This document shows positions 1 through 6,406 of a stretch of DNA of 64,000 bases, piece by piece. Origin of the DNA: Chryseobacterium gleum. GTDB lineage: Bacteria; Bacteroidota; Bacteroidia; Flavobacteriales; BACL11. The stretch covers positions 62,001 through 126,000 of the forward strand of contig CAMBDW010000002.1 of assembly GCA_945865535.1 (NCBI GenBank). Direction: 5' to 3'. A model generated the notes under the pieces. The model was not told where the DNA came from. It worked only from the letters and a program-made list of their open reading frames with translations, and did no database searches. The position numbers were made by a program, and so were the translations under genes. Each line of letters opens with the position of its first letter. The first letter of the stretch is position 1.

Positions 1-94
<94 letters not shown>

Positions 95-119
95 GCTAGT
101 TTTTCAGGCTGATTTCTAT

Positions 120-623
120 TTAGATTATTATTTTCTCAAAACAATAATACTCATTTTTGTTGGGCTTTAAATCAATTGTCCCTAATTTACTATAGCCCAA
201 TCTTCTGTAAAATTCCATAGCTTTTGGGTTGCCCGAATAAGTATCTAGCCGTATGGATTTTAGTCCTTTTTCTATAACCAACTTTTGTGTAAATAACATT
301 AATTCTTTGCCAATTTTTTTATTCCAAAACTCTTCTTTAACTGCTAATCTATGCACTACTAAAAAAGAATCAGATGTATCTTCCCAATTAATATCTAAAT
401 AAGTTTTGTCTTGATTTTGATCTATATTTATTCCTCCAATAATTTCTGCTTTAATTTCAGCAACATAATAAGTTGCAGCCTGTAAATCAGCTCTTATAAT
501 TTCTGGATTAGGATAACTTTCATCCCACTGATCAATGCCATTTTTTATCATCCCTGCAACACAGGACCTGTACAGCTTCATGATGTTTTCTAAATCTGTT
601 TTATCTGCTTTTCGGATTATCAT
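120..623 (-). CDS. GNAT-family N-acetyltransferase
   Basis: A 167-residue single-domain acetyltransferase of the Gcn5 superfamily. The acetyl-CoA binding motif A is visible as VVHRLAVKEEFWNKKIGKEL (about residues 89-108), with the Q/RxxGxG/A loop represented by NKKIGKEL. Motif B is AMEFYRRLGY (about residues 135-144). Family members transfer acetyl groups to small-molecule amines or protein N-termini; the substrate cannot be read from the sequence. Its ATG overlaps the stop of the upstream LuxE-like gene in an ATGA arrangement, so the two are probably co-transcribed and translationally coupled. The protein is soluble and cytoplasmic, with no signal peptide. Confidence 0.85.
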   Translation of the reverse strand: MIIRKADKTDLENIMKLYRSCVAGMIKNGIDQWDESYPNPEIIRADLQAATYYVAEIKAEIIGGINIDQNQDKTYLDINWEDTSDSFLVVHRLAVKEEFWNKKIGKELMLFTQKLVIEKGLKSIRLDTYSGNPKAMEFYRRLGYSKLGTIDLKPNKNEYYCFEKIII

Positions 624-1588
624 TGTAGTAGTAAATTACAACCTCTGAGATCTGAATTGTCAAACCTTCCAAGCACTATAAAAGTTCCGTCTTCAAAAGT
701 TTTTCCTAAATCTTGTGTTGCTATAAATGGGCAGGAATAAATATTGGCTAAATCAATGACATTGATTCCTCCAGTTTTGTTGTCACCGATTATTGATAAA
801 GGGTCATTGGTGTCTCTTATGAGTATTTTTTTCCAAGGTGGAGATTTAAAAATACCCTCTCCATTAGAATAGCTTTGGGATAAGAGTTCGCTCATTCCAT
901 ACTCTGAGTGAATAACATCTAAAGAAAAAGCGGCTTTAAGATTTTGGTGAAGTTCTTCTTTTAGCATTTCTTTTCTTTTCCCTTTTGTGCCACCTGTTTC
1001 AATAATTATAGTGTGCTCTAATTTTTGGGGAAACTGCTCCGCCAAATCCAAAAGAGCATAACTAACCCCAAATAAAATTGTTTTCTGACCTTCTTTTTCT
1101 AGTTTTTGAAGTCTCTTTGACAAACTTTCATAATCATTGAGGTAAAAACCACTTTGTTCGTGTTTACTTTTTGAAATCAAATCATCTACCATATAAATGA
1201 GTGAAGATCCTTCTCTTTCTCTATAGTTTGGAAGTAGAGATAAGATGCAATACTGTGTAATATCGCCATAAAATAGTTCGAATGCTTTTAGGTAAGATTC
1301 TCTATAAAGCAAAATATCAGAAACCAAGTGTTTGCTTTGATCTCCTGTTGTTCCGCTACTTAAAAATACTTCTTCTACGGCTCTGCCTTGGCAGATTATT
1401 TGCTCGGTTTTAAAAAAGGAAATAGGCAAGAATGGAATTTCAAATATGTTGTTAGGAGCTTTCCCTTTTAAGATTAGTGCTGCATATGGAGCATATATGG
1501 AATTGCTTTCCATTTGGTAATCAAAAATTGAGAGTGCCAACATCTCAAATTCTGCATCATTTTTTATGTCAAAAATTTCTTTTTGCAT
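620..1588 (-). CDS. LuxE-like acyl-protein synthetase / acyltransferase
   Basis: This 322-residue protein belongs to the LuxE branch of the adenylate-forming superfamily, which activates carboxylic acids as acyl-adenylates and transfers them to a protein thiol. The AMP-binding loop is VFLSSGTTGDQSKH (about residues 74-87). A second nucleotide-site element, HSEYGMSELLSQ, lies near residue 227. The C-terminal part contains IATQDLGK and LGRFDNSDLRGC, matching the 'DLG...GR..S.lRGC' tail of this family. No luciferase genes are nearby, so bioluminescence is not implied. In Bacteroidota such genes are usually orphan and of unknown substrate. It heads a two-gene unit with the GNAT gene. The ATG at 1588 lies 5 bases after a TAATTTTG -7 box. 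Confidence 0.75.
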   Translation of the reverse strand: MQKEIFDIKNDAEFEMLALSIFDYQMESNSIYAPYAALILKGKAPNNIFEIPFLPISFFKTEQIICQGRAVEEVFLSSGTTGDQSKHLVSDILLYRESYLKAFELFYGDITQYCILSLLPNYREREGSSLIYMVDDLISKSKHEQSGFYLNDYESLSKRLQKLEKEGQKTILFGVSYALLDLAEQFPQKLEHTIIIETGGTKGKRKEMLKEELHQNLKAAFSLDVIHSEYGMSELLSQSYSNGEGIFKSPPWKKILIRDTNDPLSIIGDNKTGGINVIDLANIYSCPFIATQDLGKTFEDGTFIVLGRFDNSDLRGCNLLLQ

Positions 1589-1592
1589 ACGG

Positions 1593-1600
1593 CAAAATTA
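1593..1600 (-). promoter_or_regulatory. Bacteroidota-type -7 promoter box for the LuxE-like gene
   Basis: On the minus strand this reads TAATTTTG, an exact match to the TAnnTTTG -7 consensus of Bacteroidota. It stands 4 bases ahead of the ATG, implying a very short or absent 5' leader. No good -33 TTG lies at the usual 17-23 base spacing. Confidence 0.45.
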
Positions 1601-1636
1601 AGCCAATAAAAAAGGCGATACTTCTACAGTACCGCA

Positions 1637-1699
1637 TTTTAATAAAATTCTTTTGTTAATTAAAATTTGTATTCAGAGTTTAAAAATAGTGTGTTTTCA
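1637..1699 (-). pseudogene. Relic of the 3' end of a porin gene (copy of 11097-11159)
   Basis: These 63 bases match 11097-11159 at all but about three positions. That segment is the last 13 codons of the OprO/P-like porin plus its downstream flank. Read on the minus strand the relic encodes ENTLFLNSEYKF followed by TAA; the intact gene ends ENTLFLNLEYKF. Two codons further upstream the relic frame meets a stop and similarity ends. It is therefore a fragment left by a duplication, deletion or recombination event, not a functional gene. The rest of the 250-base gap (1589-1838) holds only the two divergent promoters. Confidence 0.75.
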
Positions 1700-1826
1700 T
1701 CAACTTATTTTTCAGTAATGAATCACAGAAATTATAGCTTTATTTTTGTTGGGATTTTGGTGCTAAGGCATAACTTTTTTTCGAAAAAAATTTACTAACT
1801 AGTGCATATTTGATTTAGATAAATCT

Positions 1827-1834
1827 TAATTTTG
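1827..1834 (+). promoter_or_regulatory. -7 promoter box for the metallophosphoesterase gene
   Basis: TAATTTTG matches TAnnTTTG exactly and lies 4 bases before the ATG at 1839. A TTTG at 1809-1812 could serve as the -33 element, but the 14-base spacing is short. Confidence 0.4.
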
Positions 1835-1838
1835 CAAA

Positions 1839-3074
1839 ATGAAATTATTAGTCTTTATTTTCTTTCTTTTTTTGCTAGACATGTACTTTTATTTGGGCAC
1901 GGTTTCGGTAGTGAATAAGTTACTGAACAATCAAATTATTTATAAGATATTTTATTGGCTGATCTGCATATTAGCATACACAGGAATTATTTATATTGCA
2001 GTTACTTATACCAAAAAAACTCCAGCTATTCGTTTTAATAATAATTTTATATACACGAGTTTATTTTTTATTTTTTTCATCTCTAAATTTATTGGATCTA
2101 TACCTTTATTGATTGATGATGTCGGACGAATATTTAGATATATTTTTACTTTTTTTAGTAGCTCTTCATCCGTACATGATATCAGTCGTTTAGATTTTCT
2201 AAAAAAATCAGCTCTTATAGTTTCGGGAACTTTATTCTCTACTTTATTAATTGGAATGAAATGGGGTAGGTATAATTTCAAAAAGAATTATCAAGATATT
2301 TCTATAAATGATTGGCCAGAAGCGCTTAATAATTATAAGATTGTTCAAATTTCAGATTTGCATTTAGGAAGTTTTAGTGATGTTACAAAATTAGAAGAGG
2401 TTGTTGAAATGATTAATGAAGAAAAGCCCGATATGGTTGTATTTACAGGTGACTTAGTAAATAATTACTATCATGAGGCACTTCCTTTTGTTGATACTTT
2501 AAAAAGGATAGAGGCAAAAGATGGAAAATTTGCAATTTTAGGTAATCATGATTATTGTGATTATGTGATGTTAAAAAGAGATTCCAAAGAATGGAAAGAA
2601 AATTTTAAAAATTTACTGGCACTAGAAAAAGAGGCTGGTTTTGATCTTTTATTAAATGAATCACGAGAGATATTTTTCGGTGACAATACATTTAATATTG
2701 TGGGAGTCGAGAATTGGGGAGCTGGTAATTTTAATAAAGATGGCGATTTAGATAAGGCAATGAATAATGTAGATCCTAATATTCCAACAATATTACTTTC
2801 TCACGATCCTTCTCATTGGAATAAAGTGGTTTTAAAAAGCTCGTATAACATTCCTCTACAACTATCTGGTCATACTCATGGTATGCAATTTGGTATTGAG
2901 ATTCCAGGATTTAAATGGAGCCCTGCCCAATATAGATACAAAGAATGGGCTGGGCTGTATAAGAAAGGCGACAAACAAATATATGTAAACAGGGGATTAG
3001 GTCATCTTGGTTATGCAGGAAGGGTTGGAATTATGCCAGATATCTCAGTCTTAAATATTAAGAAAAAGATATAG
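1839..3074 (+). CDS. Membrane-anchored calcineurin-like metallophosphoesterase (YkuE/YaeI-type)
   Basis: A 411-residue protein with about four N-terminal hydrophobic segments (roughly residues 3-22, 33-55, 65-90 and 122-142), followed by a catalytic metallophosphoesterase domain. The metal-binding motifs are all present: SDLHLGSF near residue 172, FTGDLV near 202, LGNHDY near 234, LLSHDP near 320 and SGHTHG near 343. The family hydrolyses phosphoesters such as nucleotide-lipid or phospholipid headgroups at a dinuclear metal site. The four-helix anchor places the active domain at a membrane face. The start is supported by the TAATTTTG box just upstream. The next gene begins one base after the stop, so they form a likely operon. 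Confidence 0.85.
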   Translation: MKLLVFIFFLFLLDMYFYLGTVSVVNKLLNNQIIYKIFYWLICILAYTGIIYIAVTYTKKTPAIRFNNNFIYTSLFFIFFISKFIGSIPLLIDDVGRIFRYIFTFFSSSSSVHDISRLDFLKKSALIVSGTLFSTLLIGMKWGRYNFKKNYQDISINDWPEALNNYKIVQISDLHLGSFSDVTKLEEVVEMINEEKPDMVVFTGDLVNNYYHEALPFVDTLKRIEAKDGKFAILGNHDYCDYVMLKRDSKEWKENFKNLLALEKEAGFDLLLNESREIFFGDNTFNIVGVENWGAGNFNKDGDLDKAMNNVDPNIPTILLSHDPSHWNKVVLKSSYNIPLQLSGHTHGMQFGIEIPGFKWSPAQYRYKEWAGLYKKGDKQIYVNRGLGHLGYAGRVGIMPDISVLNIKKKI

Positions 3075-3075
3075 A

Positions 3076-4134
3076 TTGCTTAAGGTATTTACAAAAATTG
3101 AGAGTGTACAAAAGCAATGGGGAGCCATTAAAATCCCTGATTTTTTAAATATTAATTTTTTACAAGTTTATTATCAAAATCATCCTCATGTAAAGCACTT
3201 GTTTGTAGTGGATACTGATATGAGATTATATGCTCATATTTTTAAGATAACTTTTAATAAGACAAAAAATTATTTAAAGAGTAATTCAGTTGCTAATTTT
3301 TTTTTAAGTTTTATTAATTTTGATGTATTATATCTTACCAATTCTTACATTACTAATGTTCCTGCTTTTGTAAGTAATAAGGCGATTAATCTCAAGCAGT
3401 TACTTAATACTATAAAACATAATTATTCACTTATAGTTATTCCAGATTTTCTATTTGAAAAGATGATAGTTGAAGATGTTAACTATACAAAAATAGAGGT
3501 TGAACCAGAAATGGTTTTAGATATAAGAATAAATTGGAGTGGATTAGAAGATTATATCTCAGATTTAAAAAAGAAGTATAGAAATAAGGTAAAGAGTATC
3601 ATTAAACAAACTAATAATTTAGAGATTAGAAATTTAGATTCAAATGATTTAGAAGTCTATGCAATGGACATGCAAACTCTCTTTAATCAAGTAGCAAGAT
3701 CATCTCGATTTAAAGGTCCTGAGTTTAATACAGCTTCTTTTGTATCATTTGTTAGTAAAGGATTTATGAGTGTAGATGGATATTTTCTTAATGATAAGCT
3801 AGTTGGCTTTTCATCAGAGATACATAAAGAAGAAATGCTATATTCTTACTTTGTAGGATTTGATAAATCTTTAAATAAATCATTTCCTATATATGGAAGG
3901 ATTTTACTAGAAAGTATCACTAGAGCAATTAAGCTAAAGAAAGAGCGGTTAATTCTTGGACGTACAGCAAACGAATTTAAGAGTAATTTTGGAGCTTATC
4001 CAATTAAATCTTTTGTCTATTTAAAAGTTGAAAATAGATTTTTAAGAGCTGTTCTTAGGCCTATCTACAGCAAATTAAGTGTAAGTAAGTGGATAATGAG
4101 GAACCCATTAAAAAGCAAAACCATCTCTGAGTAG
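3076..4134 (+). CDS. GNAT-fold acyltransferase of the FemAB/BioF2-like type
   Basis: A 352-residue protein starting at TTG, one base after the metallophosphoesterase stop. No ATG lies in frame until well inside the conserved part, so TTG is preferred. The C-terminal half looks like the acetyltransferase domain found in FemAB/BioF2-type proteins: LKKKYRNKVKSIIK (about residue 160), GYFLNDKLVGFSSEI (about 235), then LGRTANEFKSNFGAYP (about 297). This resembles the 'GR.t.e.K..lG..p' end of the family. The first 120 residues are less distinct. Members attach amino acids or acyl groups in cell-envelope pathways; the substrate is unknown. Pairing with a membrane phosphoesterase suggests an envelope role. 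Confidence 0.6.
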   Translation: MLKVFTKIESVQKQWGAIKIPDFLNINFLQVYYQNHPHVKHLFVVDTDMRLYAHIFKITFNKTKNYLKSNSVANFFLSFINFDVLYLTNSYITNVPAFVSNKAINLKQLLNTIKHNYSLIVIPDFLFEKMIVEDVNYTKIEVEPEMVLDIRINWSGLEDYISDLKKKYRNKVKSIIKQTNNLEIRNLDSNDLEVYAMDMQTLFNQVARSSRFKGPEFNTASFVSFVSKGFMSVDGYFLNDKLVGFSSEIHKEEMLYSYFVGFDKSLNKSFPIYGRILLESITRAIKLKKERLILGRTANEFKSNFGAYPIKSFVYLKVENRFLRAVLRPIYSKLSVSKWIMRNPLKSKTISE

Positions 4135-4280
4135 CTTTATTTGTGGTGGTCTTTAGGCTGCCAGTTTCGAATTTTCTTTAGAGAACTATTTAGTCTTTAG
4201 ATAAATTCTTCTAAAGCACAATTTCTTAATTTATATTTTTTTTAAACACCGTTTTCATTCTCTTTTGTTTTAAAAATAAA

Positions 4281-4292
4281 ATACCTATTTTT
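4281..4292 (+). promoter_or_regulatory. Weak promoter ahead of the DoxX pair
   Basis: TACCTATTTTTA is an AT-rich -7-like element and TTTG at 4264-4268 is a possible -33 element. If used, transcription starts near 4295-4300 and yields a leader of about 130 bases. The gap 4135-4280 shows no gene; it holds a weak imperfect hairpin near 4170-4217 and AT-rich sequence. Confidence 0.25.
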
Positions 4293-4294
4293 AC

Positions 4295-4410
4295 ACAAAA
4301 TCACGAAAACTGTGCTTACACATTTCGGGTTCATTAAAAAAAGTAAAGAAATCTTTTAATGTAAATATGTGTGACAGGCGAAACCGAAAAGCCATACGAG
4401 TAGGAAAAAC
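4295..4410 (+). promoter_or_regulatory. Candidate structured 5' leader RNA (hairpin plus pseudoknot)
   Basis: Three mutually compatible pairings are visible. TTACACAT (4316-4323) pairs with ATGTGTGA (4367-4374). CATTAAAA (4332-4339) pairs with TTTTAATG (4354-4361). GGC (4377-4379) pairs with GCC (4391-4393). The loop of the last hairpin carries CCGAA (4384-4388), complementary to TTCGG (4324-4328) in the internal loop of the first stem, which would make a pseudoknot. The element ends about 30 bases before the DoxX start. I do not recognise it as a named riboswitch or ribozyme class. The architecture is inferred by eye, not by covariation. Confidence 0.4.
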
Positions 4411-4425
4411 TAAATAATAAAAAGA

Positions 4426-4761
4426 ATGGAAAATTTAATAAATTTAGCACAAATAGTTGTTGCAATATCTGTTTTATTTGTTTGGACTTTTAGGATGCAG
4501 AATGTTTTGAAAGAATTCGAACAATTTGGATTAAGTGATTTAATCCGAAATCTTGTAGGGGCTACAAAAATATCTTTAGCTACATTACTTATTGTTGGTA
4601 TTTGGTGTTCATCATTAGTGCTTATTCCTTCCATTCTTATGGGTATGTTTATGATAGCCGCTCAATATTTCCATTTCAAGATTAAAAATCTATTGATAAA
4701 ACATCTCCCATCTCTAATTCTTTTGATTTTATGTGCTTTTATAGCATATTCATCAATTTAA
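4426..4761 (+). CDS. DoxX-like small integral membrane protein
   Basis: A 111-residue, almost wholly hydrophobic protein with about four transmembrane segments (near residues 5-22, 45-65, 68-80 and 90-110). The short motif EFEQFGLSDLIRNLVGATKI resembles the first loop of the DoxX/DoxD-like superfamily ('EF..fGlp.....lvG..ei'). DoxX-type proteins are linked to quinone and thiol redox at the membrane, but many small members have no known function. It is followed 9 bases later by a second protein of the same family, suggesting a heteromeric pair. It sits behind the candidate structured leader, so it may be controlled by that RNA. Confidence 0.65.
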   Translation: MENLINLAQIVVAISVLFVWTFRMQNVLKEFEQFGLSDLIRNLVGATKISLATLLIVGIWCSSLVLIPSILMGMFMIAAQYFHFKIKNLLIKHLPSLILLILCAFIAYSSI

Positions 4762-4770
4762 TAAATAAGT

Positions 4771-5118
4771 ATGAACTTACTTTCAATATGTATTTTAATA
4801 TCAAGTTTTTCTTTTTTTGCATATGCTTATTCCTATTTTAAAGCACCGCACATGAAAAATGAATTTAAGCGATTCGGCATAGAAAAAATGGGCTTAGCAA
4901 TCGTTATATTAGAAATTATTGGAGCTCTAGGTTTGTTAGCAGGACTTAAATTTAATTTTATTCTAATTGTTTCATCTTTTGGACTTGCATTACTAATGTT
5001 TGCCGGCATAATTGTAAGAATGAAGCTAAAGGATAACATTTGGATTACTTTCCCAGCTTTGTTTTATATGCTTTTAAATGGATATATATTTTTGTTATCA
5101 ATAAAGTTGCAGATTTGA
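4771..5118 (+). CDS. DoxX-like small integral membrane protein, second of a pair
   Basis: A 115-residue protein with four hydrophobic segments (about residues 3-22, 40-60, 64-84 and 92-112). MKNEFKRFGIEKMGLAIVIL parallels the EFEQFGL region of the preceding gene, and EIIGALGLLAGL follows as in DoxX-like proteins. The two are distant paralogues rather than a recent duplication. They are separated by 9 bases and share one terminator at 5159-5182, so they form a two-gene operon. Function is unknown; a membrane redox or quinone-associated role is only family inference. Confidence 0.65.
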   Translation: MNLLSICILISSFSFFAYAYSYFKAPHMKNEFKRFGIEKMGLAIVILEIIGALGLLAGLKFNFILIVSSFGLALLMFAGIIVRMKLKDNIWITFPALFYMLLNGYIFLLSIKLQI

Positions 5119-5158
5119 ACAACTAAACAACAGAAAAAACTCTTAAAATAATTAAAAT

Positions 5159-5182
5159 AAAACCCACTTTTCAGTGGGTTTT
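5159..5182 (+). terminator. Rho-independent terminator of the DoxX pair
   Basis: AAAACCCAC (5159-5167) pairs with GTGGGTTTT (5174-5182) around the loop TTTTCA, followed by TGTTTTTG. It lies 41 bases past the second DoxX stop. The same 20-base core recurs at 5311-5330. Confidence 0.75.
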
Positions 5183-5190
5183 GTTTTTGT

Positions 5191-5220
5191 GTGCATCTCG
5201 CTCAATAGTTCGAACTTTTT
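5191..5220 (+). repeat. Dispersed intergenic repeat, copy 1
   Basis: GTGCATCTCG (5191-5200) followed by CTCAATAGTTCGAACTTTTT (5201-5220) resembles 11069-11100. The last 16 bases (ATAGTTCGAACTTTTT) are identical and the first part is similar with a 2-base gap. Both copies lie just downstream of a rho-independent terminator. The TTCGAAC core recalls a tRNA T-loop, but the flanks do not pair, so it is not a tRNA. Confidence 0.5.
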
Positions 5221-5308
5221 TAGAGAATTATTATCTTAGAAGAGTCTAAATAATTTCATAACTTGCTTAATAAATTATGTATTGTATATTTTAATTTGAT
5301 CGCTATTT

Positions 5309-5332
5309 ATAACCCACTTTTCAGTGGGTTAT
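5309..5332 (+). terminator. Second terminator-like hairpin with a duplicated core
   Basis: ATAACCCAC (5309-5317) pairs with GTGGGTTAT (5324-5332) around TTTTCA, followed by GTATTTTT. The 20-base core is identical to that of the terminator at 5159-5182, 150 bases upstream. No gene lies between the two; the 438-base gap 5119-5556 contains only these hairpins, the repeat and the promoter of the next gene. Confidence 0.5.
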
Positions 5333-5442
5333 GTATTTTTAAGTCGAGTTACTAGATAAAAAGAGAGCTTTAAAGTTCTCTTTTGCATTTTCGAATCCTT
5401 CCTTTAGTGAAAATTATGATGTTCTAAAAATTGAATATATAC

Positions 5443-5540
5443 TTAATATTTACTTAACAATAGGTTCTAAAAATTAACATTCAATTAAAGGTTTAACAAG
5501 CTTAAATTAATAAATAATTTCAATATCAAGAATATGTTTG
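5443..5540 (+). promoter_or_regulatory. Promoter and possible Pho-box-like repeats ahead of the orphan response regulator
   Basis: TATGTTTG (5533-5540) matches the TAnnTTTG -7 box and is 16 bases before the ATG. Upstream are three TTAACA hexamers at 5454, 5474 and 5493. TTAATA at 5443 is exactly 11 bases before the first, and TTAAAG at 5485 is 11 bases after the second. TTAACA with 11-base spacing is the form of the Gram-positive PhoP box and also occurs near phoB and the porin in this window. The spacing here is less regular, so the assignment is tentative. Confidence 0.35.
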
Positions 5541-5556
5541 CACCAAACAAAAAAGT

Positions 5557-6222
5557 ATGATAAACACTCTAATAACTAGCAGCAATAATCAATTAGTTGA
5601 TTACTTAGAGGATATCATTAATTCGTCTATTAAAACAAAAATTACTACTTGTAATAATGGGTATGAAAGTTTAACTTATATCCAAGAGAGTAAGCCTGAT
5701 CTTATGATAGTAGATATAGATCTTAATGATATAAATGGTATAGAACTATTTCAAGAATTACAGAAAAAAAATATTACCTCTCATAAAATACTTTATTCAA
5801 ATAAACATGAAGATTACATTGAAGTAGCAGCATATGATTCTGGTGTAGATGATTTTGTTACAGACAAAATTAAAAAACATGTACTGCAGAAAAAAATTAT
5901 TCAAATTTATTCTAGATTACAAAAAAATAAAGAACTAACTTATTATAACTCATTAATAATTGACAGGGCAAAGTTTATAATATCGGATAAAAATGATGAT
6001 TATTTTTTACCTAAGAAACAATTTTTGATGTATGCATTATTATGTGAAAATCCAGGTAATGTTTTTAGTAGAGAAAAAATATATAGAAGCGTGTGGGGAG
6101 AAGAAATGCCTTTTAATAATAGAACAGTTGATGTTCATATCAGGCAAATAAGAAAAATTTTACCAAATAATAATTTAACAACATATAGAGGTATCGGATA
6201 TAAAGTGGCAAGTATAAAATGA
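5557..6222 (+). CDS. Atypical OmpR/PhoB-family response regulator (orphan)
   Basis: A 221-residue protein with an N-terminal receiver domain (about 1-120) and a C-terminal winged-helix DNA-binding domain (about 130-221, with NRTVDVHIRQIRKIL and TYRGIGYKV). The phospho-acceptor Asp53 is present (LMIVDIDLND). The acidic pair normally at positions 7-9 is replaced by Ser-Ser-Asn. The conserved Lys position is Asp103, with Lys shifted one residue, and the following Pro is missing. Canonical phosphorylation is therefore doubtful. No intact histidine kinase follows; only a 22-codon hydrophobic ORF overlaps its stop. The downstream lipoprotein and TonB receptor are its likely local targets, by position only. 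Confidence 0.8.
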   Translation: MINTLITSSNNQLVDYLEDIINSSIKTKITTCNNGYESLTYIQESKPDLMIVDIDLNDINGIELFQELQKKNITSHKILYSNKHEDYIEVAAYDSGVDDFVTDKIKKHVLQKKIIQIYSRLQKNKELTYYNSLIIDRAKFIISDKNDDYFLPKKQFLMYALLCENPGNVFSREKIYRSVWGEEMPFNNRTVDVHIRQIRKILPNNNLTTYRGIGYKVASIK

Positions 6223-6287
6223 CAAGAAAGCAACTGCTAATGATTATCACATTCATTTTAATTGTTATGGCAATCATAATTTATTAG
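6219..6287 (+). CDS. 22-residue hydrophobic ORF, possible remnant of a sensor kinase N-terminus
   Basis: ATG at 6219 overlaps the response regulator stop as ATGA, which is the usual coupling of regulator and kinase genes. The peptide starts MTRKQLLMIITFILIVMAII: a short basic N-terminus, then one transmembrane segment, then a stop. This is how a PhoR-like sensor kinase begins, but nothing kinase-like follows before the A-rich tract. It could be a genuine single-pass micropeptide or the stub left when a kinase gene was deleted. Confidence 0.3.
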   Translation: MTRKQLLMIITFILIVMAIIIY

Positions 6288-6300
6288 AATAATTAACTGC

Positions 6301-6405
6301 AAAAACAACAAAAACAACAAAAATAAAAACAACAAAAACAACAAAAACAAAAAAAATGAAAACAACAAAAACAAAAAAAATGAAAACAACAAAAAAAATT
6401 ACAAT
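6301..6405 (+). repeat. A-rich tandem repeat (AAAAACAAC units) in the leader of the lipoprotein gene
   Basis: The tract consists of AAAAACAAC-type units with small variants, then two partial copies of a unit beginning ATGAAAACAACAAAAA at 6356 and 6380. It stays open in frame with the lipoprotein gene, so extra ATGs at 6356 and 6380 could add a Lys/Thr-rich extension to the signal peptide. Slippage is likely in such a tract. Confidence 0.7.
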
Positions 6406-6406
6406 T

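Noticed and set aside
620-1588. LuxE-like gene as evidence of bioluminescence
   Set aside because: No luxA, luxB, luxC or luxD genes are nearby; orphan LuxE-like synthetases occur in Bacteroidota without light production.
4377-4393. CGAAAC segment as part of a hammerhead ribozyme
   Set aside because: The required CUGANGA core and the cleavage-site stem are absent, so no ribozyme is called.
4410-4634. Minus-strand ORF opposite the first DoxX-like gene
   Set aside because: The plus-strand frame has clear membrane helices and family motifs; the antisense frame does not and would overlap the leader region.
5205-5220. TTCGAAC core resembling a tRNA T-loop (also at 11085-11100)
   Set aside because: The flanking bases do not form a T-stem and no acceptor, anticodon or D-arm can be built around it, so no tRNA is called.
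6301-6405. Regular repeats that might suggest a CRISPR array
   Set aside because: Units are short, contiguous and A-rich, without spacers or cas genes; they form a simple tandem repeat.
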